A DNA stretch of 64,000 nt from Sva-07 sp031398325 (lineage in GTDB: Bacteria > Actinomycetota > Acidimicrobiia > Acidimicrobiales > Ilumatobacteraceae): positions 1-64,000 of the forward strand of contig JANNNB010000323.1 of the NCBI GenBank assembly GCA_031398325.1, read 5' to 3'. The notes under the pieces are model-generated. The model saw only the letters and a list, made by a program, of their open reading frames with translations. It made no database searches and was not told the DNA's origin. Below, piece after piece: positions 27,574 through 35,330 of the stretch (its first letter is position 1; each line of letters begins with the position of its first letter). A program made the translations under genes and the position numbers.

Positions 27574-30500
27574 TCAGATTCCTCCCCACATTCGTCCGCC
27601 TCGGCGTTCGAGGTCGGTCACCAACCGGTCACCGAGCAGTCGCACGATGGCGTCGGCGTGCTTCTCGAGCTGTTCGGCGAACCACTCCTTCGCCTCGGTC
27701 GAGTCGGGATCGAACGGCGCCTTCTGCGTCGCTTGCGCCGAGGAATCGGCGGTGTACTCCTGACGGTGCGATCCGCTCTGCGGACTCGACGCGGGCCGTT
27801 CCGCTGTTGGCGTCGCCGGCTGCCACGCGCGGCGGATCACGTCGTTCGACGGCGAGCGCGAGGTGGCCCCCCTGCTCGGTGACGGCGTGGTCCCGGTGAT
27901 GGACGCGGCCAGCGATTCGGCGCTGATGGTGCCCGGCGACGACGTCGTGCCCGCCCGGGCGGGTGACCGCCGAATGGTGTCGGATGAACCGCCAGCGGCG
28001 CTTCGGCGGGCGACGGAACCCGGTGCACCCAAGATCGACGACGTCGGGGCGAGGGGGGAGCGCGCCATCACCTTTGCCGTCGCCTCCGCCTGACGTTCTT
28101 CGGGGCTGTCGACGACGTCATCGAAGAAGCGGGCGACCGGCGACGGGTTGGCGACGTGGGTCAACTCGTGGGCGAGCACGTGGTTCATCCGTACCGCAGT
28201 GGTGGCGGCAGGATCGAGATGGATCGTGTCGCCCGTGGTGGCCGCGACCTTGCCGACCGAGCGCAACGCCCGTCGCGTCGCGGCGTCGGTCGACAGCATC
28301 ACCTTGCGGCCGCCGGTGATCTGGTCGGCCAGCGGCTGGAACTGCGTCGGCAACGGTGCCGGCCTGCTCCTGATCGAACGCGACAGCTCGGACATGAAGC
28401 GGGCGGCGAGGTCGTCGTCGTCCCGGGTCCCGGCGCTGGTGTCGGTGGTGTCCGTGGTGTCGCCCTGGCGGTCCGCGGTCCGCTGGACGGACCCGTTCCG
28501 ACTGCGCCTCGACGCCATCGTCCCGAGCAGTGCCGTCGACGTCGATGTGGCGCGATCGGTGATGGGGTCGATCAGGGTCGGCGTGGTGGCAACGCCCGGA
28601 GGTGCCGGCGCCTTCGGCCGCGTCCGGGTCACCCGATCGGTGATCGGGTCGGTCGCGTTCGGCGTGGCGACGACGGTCGACGAGTTGACGACCGTCGACG
28701 TCGCCAGCGCCTTCCCTCGCGTGGGGTGCGGCTGCGTCACGGAAGCCCGGTCGGCGATTCGCTCCGCCGCGACCGCTGCCCGTTCGTCCGCTACGCCACG
28801 ACTGGGGAGCGACGGGTCTACGGGTGTTCGTCGGACCACGGCACCGAGTGCCCCGGTGCCGCTGGCCACGAGCGACCAGTCGTTGGTGAGATGTCTGACC
28901 CGCTTCCGGCGACTTGCGTGGTGTGGGTTCTCTCCCGCATCGATGGTCTCGCCTGCGCGGGTGTCGCCTGCCGAGAATGCGAACCGGTCCCCGGTGGACC
29001 GCGATGTGTCGGCCCATGCTCGAACGGGGGGCGGAGCGACCGAGGCCCGGGCGATGTCGTGGTTCGGCACCGTCGCGTTGGCGACGTCTCCATGATGGAC
29101 CTGCTCCACGGGATCGGCCGCGTCGACCGGTCGTCGCGCCCGCTGATCGGGACGGGGGGCAGCGAGGCCGGCGTCCGGTCGATGCGTCCGCGACATCGCT
29201 CGCGGGATCGTGAGCCGCCGGATCAAGGTCTCGTGGTCGTGGACCGCAGCGGGCAACGACGGGATACGCCGCAGATGGCGAGGGGCACGGACCACGGCGG
29301 TCACTGGAGCCGCCTGCGGGGGAGGGGCATCGTGGGCGGACGGGCTGCCGGTCGGCTCCGCCACCTCGGCGTTCGTCCGGTTCGACGAGGTGTTCCTGCT
29401 GCCTGGCTTCTGCGCGTCGACCAATTCAGCAGCGGTGCGGACGTCGTCGCTCGCGGACACGCGACCAGCGGCGATCATCCGCTGCAGCCGCAGGTTCTGA
29501 CGTGGTGCCGGTCGGTCGGTCGGTAGCGCCTCCGCGGTCACGTGGTCGACGAGACCACCGCCGGGCAACGGGGTGCGAGCAGCGAGTGGCAGGGCGTCGA
29601 CCACGGAGATGGCACCGAGGTCGGGCACCTGTGCCATCGTGGCGGCGAGCCGATGCTCGATGTCGAGGCTGGCGCCGCGGCCATCGCCGTTCGAGCCCCG
29701 CGCATCAATCGCGTCAGGGGCGCCGGCTTGCACCGCGATGCCCGTCGACCGGCCACCGTTCGCGAGCGGGGTCGGGGAGCCCGGGTCTGGCCTGCGGGAG
29801 TTCCGACCGGTATCCGCCTGCGGCTGGACCGCCGGGGGCGTCGTGTCAACGGCCCGCCTGCTCGGTGCGGTCTGCCCGCTCTGCCCGGTCGGTGCGGTGT
29901 GCCCGATCGGTGGGGTCTGCCCGATCGGACGCGGCGAACGAGGTGAGCGTGGCGTGTTGCTGCGCGGCGGTGCCGTGTCCGTGCGTACCGGCGGTCGCGC
30001 GCTCGCGCTGCCCGGATCGCGGGGTGCGATGAGGCCGTGCTCTTCGAGACGGCGACGAAGCGACGTGGCGTCGCTCTGCTCGAACGTCGTTCGCGAGGAG
30101 CGCTGCTGCGTTGCCGGCCTCGGATCGGGCTGCGTCGAACCGACCTGACCAGGCACGACGAGACTCGGGGCCGCCGTTGGGGCTGTGCGCGACCCCTTTC
30201 GGCGCGCCACCTGATCGGCGCTGACACGCTCGGGTCGAACGCGACGGCCGAGTTCGCCCGGACCGGTCTCGCTTCCTGCCGACGTGTCGCCGCGCCGATT
30301 CTCGGCTGCGTTCCGATTCCACGTTCCATCGGCTGGTTGGTCAACCGGTGCATCGTCGGTCGAATCGGCTCCGGCGATCACGTCCGCTCGTCGCGTCACA
30401 CGCGTGTCGGAGCGTTGCGGCGGCGACGACGACTTGGCAGCCTGAGGTGCCGTCTGTCCGGTGATGGCGGCGATGGCTTCGGTGTCACCCTGGAGATCGT

Positions 30501-31053
30501 TGGGTGTGAGGCCAGCGGCGAACACGCGACGCAGTGCGTCCCAGCGGGGATCGCCGGTCGAGACGAACTTGTCGGCGCCCGGTTCAGCGTCTGTGCGGCC
30601 TCGGGTCGCTCGGTCGGCCTCGGCGCCTGCCCGCCTGAGCGTCGCAGCCGTGGTGCGCGACGTCGGTGAGCTTCGGCGGCGGCTCTCCTGCGGCATCAGT
30701 CGCTGCGTCCACGACGTGGTGGGCGTGCGACGGATCTCCGCACGTCCACGTTGGGGCACGGGTGCCTCCGTGCGCTGGCCGTCGAGGGCCTCCATCTCTT
30801 CGATTTCGTTCGACGACTGCAACCACCAGCCGCGCGGCGGACGCAGCGCGATCGAGTCGAGGTTGCTCCGGTCGACGATCGGCCGGATCGCGCTGCTGCG
30901 CCCGACGGCGAGTCCGAACCCCACGCTCGAGCGGCCGACGACGCCCACGAAGTGGTGGCCCTCACGGCGGCGGAGCCGGCCCGTGCGCGGTCGCACCCGC
31001 TGCGCGAGGTCGGCACCGAAGCGCGGCGCGTGGTGGGATGGATCAGAGGTCAC
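27574..31053 (-). CDS. eCIS-core (DUF4157) protein, 1159 aa, with HExxH
   Basis: A long, mostly low-complexity protein rich in Arg, Ser, Thr, Pro and Ala, including short repeats of the type PIGQTPPIGHTAPTGQ. Near residues 900-990 is a DUF4157-like domain: LDPAATTAVRMNHVLAHELTHVANPSP, with HExxH at about 958-962, and a downstream acidic SPEERQAEA that could supply a third zinc ligand. DUF4157 is the marker domain of eCIS loci and is often found on cargo or cargo-linked proteins. The GTG at 31053 overlaps the upstream tube gene by 11 nt; the frame is open further up (ATG at 31152) but inside that tube gene. Whether it is toxin, cargo adaptor or structural protein is not known. Confidence 0.78.
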   Translation of the reverse strand: MTSDPSHHAPRFGADLAQRVRPRTGRLRRREGHHFVGVVGRSSVGFGLAVGRSSAIRPIVDRSNLDSIALRPPRGWWLQSSNEIEEMEALDGQRTEAPVPQRGRAEIRRTPTTSWTQRLMPQESRRRSSPTSRTTAATLRRAGAEADRATRGRTDAEPGADKFVSTGDPRWDALRRVFAAGLTPNDLQGDTEAIAAITGQTAPQAAKSSSPPQRSDTRVTRRADVIAGADSTDDAPVDQPADGTWNRNAAENRRGDTSAGSETGPGELGRRVRPERVSADQVARRKGSRTAPTAAPSLVVPGQVGSTQPDPRPATQQRSSRTTFEQSDATSLRRRLEEHGLIAPRDPGSASARPPVRTDTAPPRSNTPRSPRSPRPIGQTPPIGHTAPTGQSGQTAPSRRAVDTTPPAVQPQADTGRNSRRPDPGSPTPLANGGRSTGIAVQAGAPDAIDARGSNGDGRGASLDIEHRLAATMAQVPDLGAISVVDALPLAARTPLPGGGLVDHVTAEALPTDRPAPRQNLRLQRMIAAGRVSASDDVRTAAELVDAQKPGSRNTSSNRTNAEVAEPTGSPSAHDAPPPQAAPVTAVVRAPRHLRRIPSLPAAVHDHETLIRRLTIPRAMSRTHRPDAGLAAPRPDQRARRPVDAADPVEQVHHGDVANATVPNHDIARASVAPPPVRAWADTSRSTGDRFAFSAGDTRAGETIDAGENPHHASRRKRVRHLTNDWSLVASGTGALGAVVRRTPVDPSLPSRGVADERAAVAAERIADRASVTQPHPTRGKALATSTVVNSSTVVATPNATDPITDRVTRTRPKAPAPPGVATTPTLIDPITDRATSTSTALLGTMASRRSRNGSVQRTADRQGDTTDTTDTSAGTRDDDDLAARFMSELSRSIRSRPAPLPTQFQPLADQITGGRKVMLSTDAATRRALRSVGKVAATTGDTIHLDPAATTAVRMNHVLAHELTHVANPSPVARFFDDVVDSPEERQAEATAKVMARSPLAPTSSILGAPGSVARRSAAGGSSDTIRRSPARAGTTSSPGTISAESLAASITGTTPSPSRGATSRSPSNDVIRRAWQPATPTAERPASSPQSGSHRQEYTADSSAQATQKAPFDPDSTEAKEWFAEQLEKHADAIVRLLGDRLVTDLERRGGRMWGGI

Positions 31054-31507
31054 GGGACCGGAATCCGTGATGTGCGATCTCCAACTGCTCGTTCGCTGCG
31101 TCGTTGGATGTGGCGGCGAATGAGGGCCCGGTCCACTTGACCGGGAACGCACCGTCGAACTCCCACGCCCGGAGACGCTTTGCGCCAGGTCCCATCAGCG
31201 TGATCGCCGCCGTGGACCGCTCGAGGCGGTTGGCGTTCGCGGCGAACTGTTCACCCGACGACTTGTTGAGCCAGCTCAACAACCCATCGGACTGGGTGAC
31301 CCCGCGCTTCAGCGTGATGTTCGGCCATGTCATCCGTCCGGGCAGCTTGTGGACGTAGCTGTTCTGGCCACCCTCGGGGATGTCCTCGGTTTCGATGGTC
31401 ACCTCGAGCCCGCTGATCTCCATGAACCGTCCGATTTCGACGCCGTCGACCTCGAACAGGAACGTCGAGGCATTCACGCGCTCGTTGAAGAAGCTGTCAT
31501 CGGGCAT
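31043..31507 (-). CDS. Inner tube protein 3 (gp19 family, Pvc5-like)
   Basis: A 154-aa T4 gp19/Hcp-like tube subunit: FLFEVDGVEIGRFMEISGLEVTIETEDI, LPGRMTWPNITLKRGVTQSDGLLSWLN and RLRAWEFDGAFPVKWTGP. It is more divergent from the two upstream tube proteins than they are from each other in the loop after GLE. It probably forms the ring contacting the baseplate. Its start overlaps the end of the DUF6760-like gene by 11 nt, and its end overlaps the eCIS-core gene. Confidence 0.88.
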   Translation of the reverse strand: MPDDSFFNERVNASTFLFEVDGVEIGRFMEISGLEVTIETEDIPEGGQNSYVHKLPGRMTWPNITLKRGVTQSDGLLSWLNKSSGEQFAANANRLERSTAAITLMGPGAKRLRAWEFDGAFPVKWTGPSFAATSNDAANEQLEIAHHGFRSRDL

Positions 31508-31670
31508 CGATCAACGCCTCCCACGATCGTTCGTTCATGTCGGCGACCAACTGGATCAGTCGGGCGCGGTCGGGGTGTTCGAGATCGAGCAGCCGATCCA
31601 GGTCCCAGTGGAGGTGGTAGGCGAGGTACGCCACTTCGCTCCAGAGCGATGATTCGGGATAGAGCTTCAC
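31497..31670 (-). CDS. Small DUF6760-like CIS protein (Afp6/Pvc6-position)
   Basis: A 57-aa protein beginning at the GTG at 31670: KLYPESSLWSEVAYLAYHLHWDLDRLLDLEHPDRARLIQLVADMNERSWE. The pattern of a hydrophobic helix, a HW-D turn, and LEH-x-R before a second helix fits the short protein found between tube genes in eCIS clusters. The gene starts 19 bp after the tail-assembly-like stop and overlaps the third tube gene. Its biochemical role is unknown. Confidence 0.72.
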   Translation of the reverse strand: MKLYPESSLWSEVAYLAYHLHWDLDRLLDLEHPDRARLIQLVADMNERSWEALIDAR

Positions 31671-31689
31671 GCCGCTCGATCGCCCGTAA

Positions 31690-32211
31690 CTATTGCGCGG
31701 CGGCGGACGAGACTTCTTCGATCCGCGATCGTCGGCGGTTGGTCGGTGCCCGCTGGGCCGGAGCGGGAGAGGGTGTGTCGACGACCTCGACGACGTCGAC
31801 GATCTCGACGACGTCGGCCTCGACCGAATCTTCGGCCGGTTCGATCGGTTCGACGGGCTCCGCCGTGGGTTCGTCGGGGAGCACGCTGGCCTGCAGCGCC
31901 TCGACGTCCTGGTGATCACCGAAGTTGATGATCCCGTACAGGTCCTGGAGGAACGCGAGATCGGCGGCGAAGAGACCTTCGACCTCGGAGACGCCGATCT
32001 CGGTCATCGAGCCCAACTGGGTGATCACCCGTGCGAGCACGAGGATCGTGAGGTACGGGTCGTCCGGGCCGTCGATGCTCCGGTCGCGCAGGGGTTCGAT
32101 CTCGTCGCGTGCCGTGGCGAGACGCATCACACCGTTGCGGTGCAGCACGCCGTCGTCGGAGATGTATCCCTTCGGCAGCGTGAAATCGAACTCCGTGCGC
32201 AGACCGGCCAT
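31690..32211 (-). CDS. Phage tail-assembly-like protein of the CIS operon
   Basis: A 173-aa protein starting LRTEFDFTLPKGYISDDGVLHRNGVMRLATARDEIEPL and containing PYLTILVLARVITQLG and DLAFLQDLYGIIN, a pattern recurring in contractile-tail operons and usually labelled tail assembly protein. The last 60 residues are acidic and repetitive (DVVEIVDVVEVVD), encoded by a degenerate direct repeat around 31780-31830, and end in a basic patch. It is probably an assembly chaperone and not part of the mature particle; that is inference from analogy with tail chaperones. Confidence 0.65.
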   Translation of the reverse strand: MAGLRTEFDFTLPKGYISDDGVLHRNGVMRLATARDEIEPLRDRSIDGPDDPYLTILVLARVITQLGSMTEIGVSEVEGLFAADLAFLQDLYGIINFGDHQDVEALQASVLPDEPTAEPVEPIEPAEDSVEADVVEIVDVVEVVDTPSPAPAQRAPTNRRRSRIEEVSSAAAQ

Positions 32212-32218
32212 CAGCGAC

Positions 32219-32665
32219 TCAGACCCACTCCATCATCTGGTGCTGGATCGTCATCTCTTCGATCATCACTTCGTCGGAGCCCGACGACAGGTCCGAACCG
32301 GAGAGCTTCGACGGCCAGCACTTGTCGAAGTTGAAGGTGGCAACCGGCTCGTAGGTGTGGTCGTAGAGGACGATCGAGGCCGTCTTGTACTCGGGGACCC
32401 CGCCTCGATCGACGATCTGCTTCATCCACTTGTGGAGCGTGTCGTCCTCGGTCATGCCTCGCTTCAGCACGATCTCGCTGTACTTCAATCGTCCCGGGAT
32501 CTTCTTCAGGACCGACTTTCCATCGTTGGTGATCATCTGGTGCTCGACCACGTCGAACTCCCAGGAGAGCCCGCTCACGGCAGTGAAGAAGGCGATCGGG
32601 GCACCGTCGATCACGAAGCCGAACGTGTAGGCGTTGAGTGTGTTGTTCAGTGTGTCGGTTGGCAT
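32219..32665 (-). CDS. Inner tube protein 2 (gp19 family)
   Basis: A 148-aa tube subunit: TFGFVIDGAPIAFFTAVSGLSWEFDVVEHQMIT, IPGRLKYSEIVLKRGMTEDDTLHKWMKQI and FNFDKCWPSKLSGSDL. The -KRGMT- and -WPSK- blocks are shared with the other two tube paralogues. It lies 7 bp downstream of tube protein 1 and 7 bp upstream of the tail-assembly-like gene. Confidence 0.88.
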   Translation of the reverse strand: MPTDTLNNTLNAYTFGFVIDGAPIAFFTAVSGLSWEFDVVEHQMITNDGKSVLKKIPGRLKYSEIVLKRGMTEDDTLHKWMKQIVDRGGVPEYKTASIVLYDHTYEPVATFNFDKCWPSKLSGSDLSSGSDEVMIEEMTIQHQMMEWV

Positions 32666-32672
32666 GGCGTCC

Positions 32673-33137
32673 TCAGGCTGTCCGCTCGAGCAGTTCGATC
32701 TGCAGGGTGATGTCTTCGGTCAACGCATCGGTGGAGCCGGCCTCGAGATCGGACACTGCCCACTTCGACGGCCACGCGTTCTCGAACTTCCAGCCGGCGA
32801 TCTTGGTTCCGTCGGTGGTGGTGACCGTGATCTCGCCGTTGTGGCGGAAATCTTTGCCGGCCTTCCCGTCTCGTATCGCCTTCGCCCACTCGTAGAACGC
32901 TTTGTCGCTGGTCATGTTCCGCTTCAGGGTGATCTCCCCGTACTTGACCTTGCCGGGCCGCTTCAGGGTGATCACGTTGCCCTTGGCGTCGGATTCGTTG
33001 AAGTCGGTGACCTCGACCTCGACCGAGATGCCGCCGGCGTCCTTGAAGAGTCCTTCGATGCCGTTGTCGAGGCTCACGTAGAACCACGAACCGATTGCCG
33101 GGTCTTTGGCCTTGTCGCCCGGGGTTGTGACTGGCAT
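32673..33137 (-). CDS. Inner tube protein 1 (gp19 family, Pvc1-like, probably the main tube subunit)
   Basis: A 154-aa tube subunit: SWFYVSLDNGIEGLFKDAGGISVEVEVTDFNESDAKGN, RPGKVKYGEITLKRNMTSDKAFYEWAKAI, GWKFENAWPSKWAVSDL. It lies first among the tube genes and directly after the sheath, the place of the major tube protein in related operons. A strong ribosome-binding site (GGAGG, 7 nt before ATG) fits high expression. Confidence 0.88.
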   Translation of the reverse strand: MPVTTPGDKAKDPAIGSWFYVSLDNGIEGLFKDAGGISVEVEVTDFNESDAKGNVITLKRPGKVKYGEITLKRNMTSDKAFYEWAKAIRDGKAGKDFRHNGEITVTTTDGTKIAGWKFENAWPSKWAVSDLEAGSTDALTEDITLQIELLERTA

Positions 33138-33160
33138 GTCGTTGTCCTCCTATCCGCCGG

Positions 33161-34723
33161 TCAGGCGGACTCGTCCTTCAGCTGGGCGACACGGAAGATG
33201 ACGAACTCGGCCGGCTTCACCGGCGCGATTCCCACCTCGACGATGACCTTGCCCTGGTCGATCGAGTCGGGCGGGTTCGTCTCGGCGTCGCACTTGACGT
33301 AGAACGCCTGCTCGGCGGTCGCCCCGAAGAGCGCTCCGTCGCGCCAGAGGCCGCGAAGGAACGAGCTCACCGTGCGCTTGAGGCCTTCCCACAGCTTCTG
33401 GTCGTTCGGCTCGAACACCGCGTACTGGGTGCCGTTCATGATCGAGGTCTCGATCATGTTGTACAGACGGCGGACGTTGATGTAGGTCCAGTCGGTGTTC
33501 GACGACAGCGTGCGGGCGCCCCACACCCGGATGCCCTGGGTGCCGAATGGGCGGATGCAGTTGATGCCGATCGGGTTCAACAGGCCCTGCTCGGCCTTGG
33601 TGATGTTCGTCTCGACGTTCAGCGCGCCGCGGACGACCTCGTTGGCCGGGGCCTTCCACACGCCACGCGTGTCGTCGGTCCGTGACCAGATGCCGGCGAG
33701 GTGACCCGATGGCGGGACCATCACGTTCGAGTCGCCGTTGGTGCCGATCGGGTTGGCGACCTCGATCCACGGGTAGTACAGCGCGGCGAAGGCCGAGTCG
33801 TACATGGCCACGTCGCTGCGCCATTCCTTCACCTGCTGCGGCGACATCCCGGGAGGAGCGTCGAGCACGGCCATGCGGTTGGCCTGGCCCTCACAGTGGT
33901 TGATGACCGCGAGTTGCACGGTCTTCCACAGGTTGAGGTCGATGGAGCCGTCCTCCTGACGGGCGGCGGTGACCAGGTCGGGCACCATGACCATCGTGAC
34001 GTCGTCGGCGATGGTGAGGCCGCTGATGCCGGTGCGTGCCGACTCCGAACCGTTGAAGGCTCGGCCCGGTACGGACACGACGGTCGGCGGGGCCGGCTCG
34101 ATGGCGAACGTCCCGGTCGGGATGGTCTGCAGGTCGGCGGCGAGTTGGTCGACGTCGATGAGCGTCTCGACCTTCACCTTGGTCGACGTGCCGTTGACGG
34201 CGGTGGCGATGCCACCGAGCGTCACTCCGCTGAAGACTTCGGGCTCGTCGTGGCCTTCGGTGATGGTGACCTCGTACGTCGGCGGAGCATCGTCGGCGGC
34301 ATCGGCCGCAGCGACCTCCGGGGCGATCGCGACCGTGACATCGGCGTTCGGTTCGACCGTCGTGAACTCGACCGCCGGCCCGAGGGCGCGGTCGCCGGCG
34401 GTCAGCGCGAGCTGGCCGGATTCGGTGGCGGGAACCGTGTTCGGGATGCGCACGATGTAGGCCATCGAGCCACCGTTGTTGAAGAAGCCGTAGACCGACA
34501 GCGGGAGCATGGCGCCGGCGACGAAGCCGCCGTACAGGTTCTCGAACTGAGTCCAGTTGGTGACCAGGCGGGGCTTCATGCCCTCCGGATCGCTCGGATC
34601 GTCGGTCGGAGCCTTGGCGGTGAAGCCGACGAATGCAGCGACCGCGGTCGCTCCTGCAGAAAGGGTCGCACTCGAGGAAGCAACTTCCTCCACGTACACA
34701 CCCGGGGTCAAGTAAGACGGCAA
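33161..34723 (-). CDS. Contractile tail sheath protein
   Basis: A 520-aa sheath subunit: PSYLTPGVYVEEVASSSATLSAGATAVAAFVGFTAKAP at the N-terminus and, at the C-terminus, the sheath signature NPIGINCIRPFGTQGIRVWGARTLSSNTDWTYINVRRLYNMIETSIMNGTQYAVFEPND. The start is a TTG at 34723, chosen because GGAGG sits 6 nt upstream and because sheath proteins in this family begin with PSYLTPGVYVEE; an upstream in-frame ATG (34954) would add 77 residues that run through the neighbouring PAAR gene. A single sheath gene is present, whereas Pvc and Afp have three. Confidence 0.93.
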   Translation of the reverse strand: MPSYLTPGVYVEEVASSSATLSAGATAVAAFVGFTAKAPTDDPSDPEGMKPRLVTNWTQFENLYGGFVAGAMLPLSVYGFFNNGGSMAYIVRIPNTVPATESGQLALTAGDRALGPAVEFTTVEPNADVTVAIAPEVAAADAADDAPPTYEVTITEGHDEPEVFSGVTLGGIATAVNGTSTKVKVETLIDVDQLAADLQTIPTGTFAIEPAPPTVVSVPGRAFNGSESARTGISGLTIADDVTMVMVPDLVTAARQEDGSIDLNLWKTVQLAVINHCEGQANRMAVLDAPPGMSPQQVKEWRSDVAMYDSAFAALYYPWIEVANPIGTNGDSNVMVPPSGHLAGIWSRTDDTRGVWKAPANEVVRGALNVETNITKAEQGLLNPIGINCIRPFGTQGIRVWGARTLSSNTDWTYINVRRLYNMIETSIMNGTQYAVFEPNDQKLWEGLKRTVSSFLRGLWRDGALFGATAEQAFYVKCDAETNPPDSIDQGKVIVEVGIAPVKPAEFVIFRVAQLKDESA

Positions 34724-34750
34724 GACGAACCTCCACTGCTCAGATTTACG

Positions 34751-34773
34751 GGGGTTCGCTCCGTACGAACCCC
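34751..34773 (-). promoter_or_regulatory. Hairpin in the sheath mRNA leader
   Basis: Perfect 8-bp inverted repeat (34751-34758 with 34766-34773, loop 7 nt) about 28 nt before the TTG start and 20 nt before the Shine-Dalgarno of the sheath gene. A TACTGT box on the - strand (34851-34846) could start a transcript whose leader holds this hairpin. It could stabilise sheath mRNA or attenuate read-through from the PAAR gene. Confidence 0.4.
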
Positions 34774-34886
34774 TGGCAGTTCGACGGTCACCAATCGAGT
34801 CGGAAACCCACCCGTGTATTCCGACCGCAACGCCCTGCGGGACGCACAGTAGCACCCCGCCCACGAGCAGTGCGATGGCGCAGGGT

Positions 34887-35276
34887 TTAGTTGACCATTT
34901 CTTTGAACGCCTGCCCGACGGAGACCTTGATGACGCCTCCGTAGGCGCACACACAGACCGACGAGTCGGTCAAGGCAGGGAAGTTGGCGACCATGGTCTT
35001 CGGCGCGCCGGGCGCCCACGGAGCCGTCGTGACCGGGGTGCACGTCCCCGGGGTCAGCACACCGAGCGCGGCTGCGGTCTGCGCCGCAGTGATCGGATTG
35101 GCGAGCGACATGCAGAGACCGAACGGCGAGATGTTGACCATCGGCTTGTTGTCCATGATGTTGGCAACGGGCTTGTTCTCGAACATCACCTTGTTCTGCG
35201 GCAGCACGTTCAAGGTCCCGGGCGCGACACCCATCGCGCACTGGAGGACGGCACCGGAGACGACAGGAAGACCCAC
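34887..35276 (-). CDS. PAAR-like spike-tip protein (DUF4280)
   Basis: A 129-aa protein of the DUF4280 family: LPVVSGAVLQCAMGVAPGTLNVLPQNKV, then CMSLANPIT, TPGTCTPVT and VCVCAYGGVIKVS, with cysteines and small residues placed as in PAAR-like tips. It should cap the VgrG/Gp5 spike and may bind a metal. The GTG start lies 7 nt after TACCTT on the - strand (35289-35284), so it appears to be the leaderless first gene of the - strand CIS operon. It is followed by a 163-bp gap before the sheath gene. Confidence 0.87.
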   Translation of the reverse strand: MGLPVVSGAVLQCAMGVAPGTLNVLPQNKVMFENKPVANIMDNKPMVNISPFGLCMSLANPITAAQTAAALGVLTPGTCTPVTTAPWAPGAPKTMVANFPALTDSSVCVCAYGGVIKVSVGQAFKEMVN

Positions 35277-35283
35277 GGACGCG

Positions 35284-35289
35284 AAGGTA
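35284..35289 (-). promoter_or_regulatory. -10 box of the CIS - strand operon
   Basis: TACCTT on the - strand, 7 nt before the GTG of the PAAR-like gene. It fits the TANNNT plus 6-8 nt leaderless pattern seen at many genes in this window. The only other obvious start site for the operon is in the sheath leader. Confidence 0.55.
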
Positions 35290-35330
35290 CCAGCCGTGCC
35301 CGAGCGGCCGTGCGTGCTTGACTGTCATGG

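Noticed and set aside
29870..29935. 18-bp repeat in the eCIS-core gene as a mobile or regulatory element
   Set aside because: It simply encodes the low-complexity PIGxT-type residues of the protein.
21582..35276. Type VI secretion system
   Set aside because: No TssJ, TssL, TssM, ClpV or TssB/TssC pair; tube and sheath are of gp19 and single-chain phage type, and actinobacteria lack the outer membrane complex.
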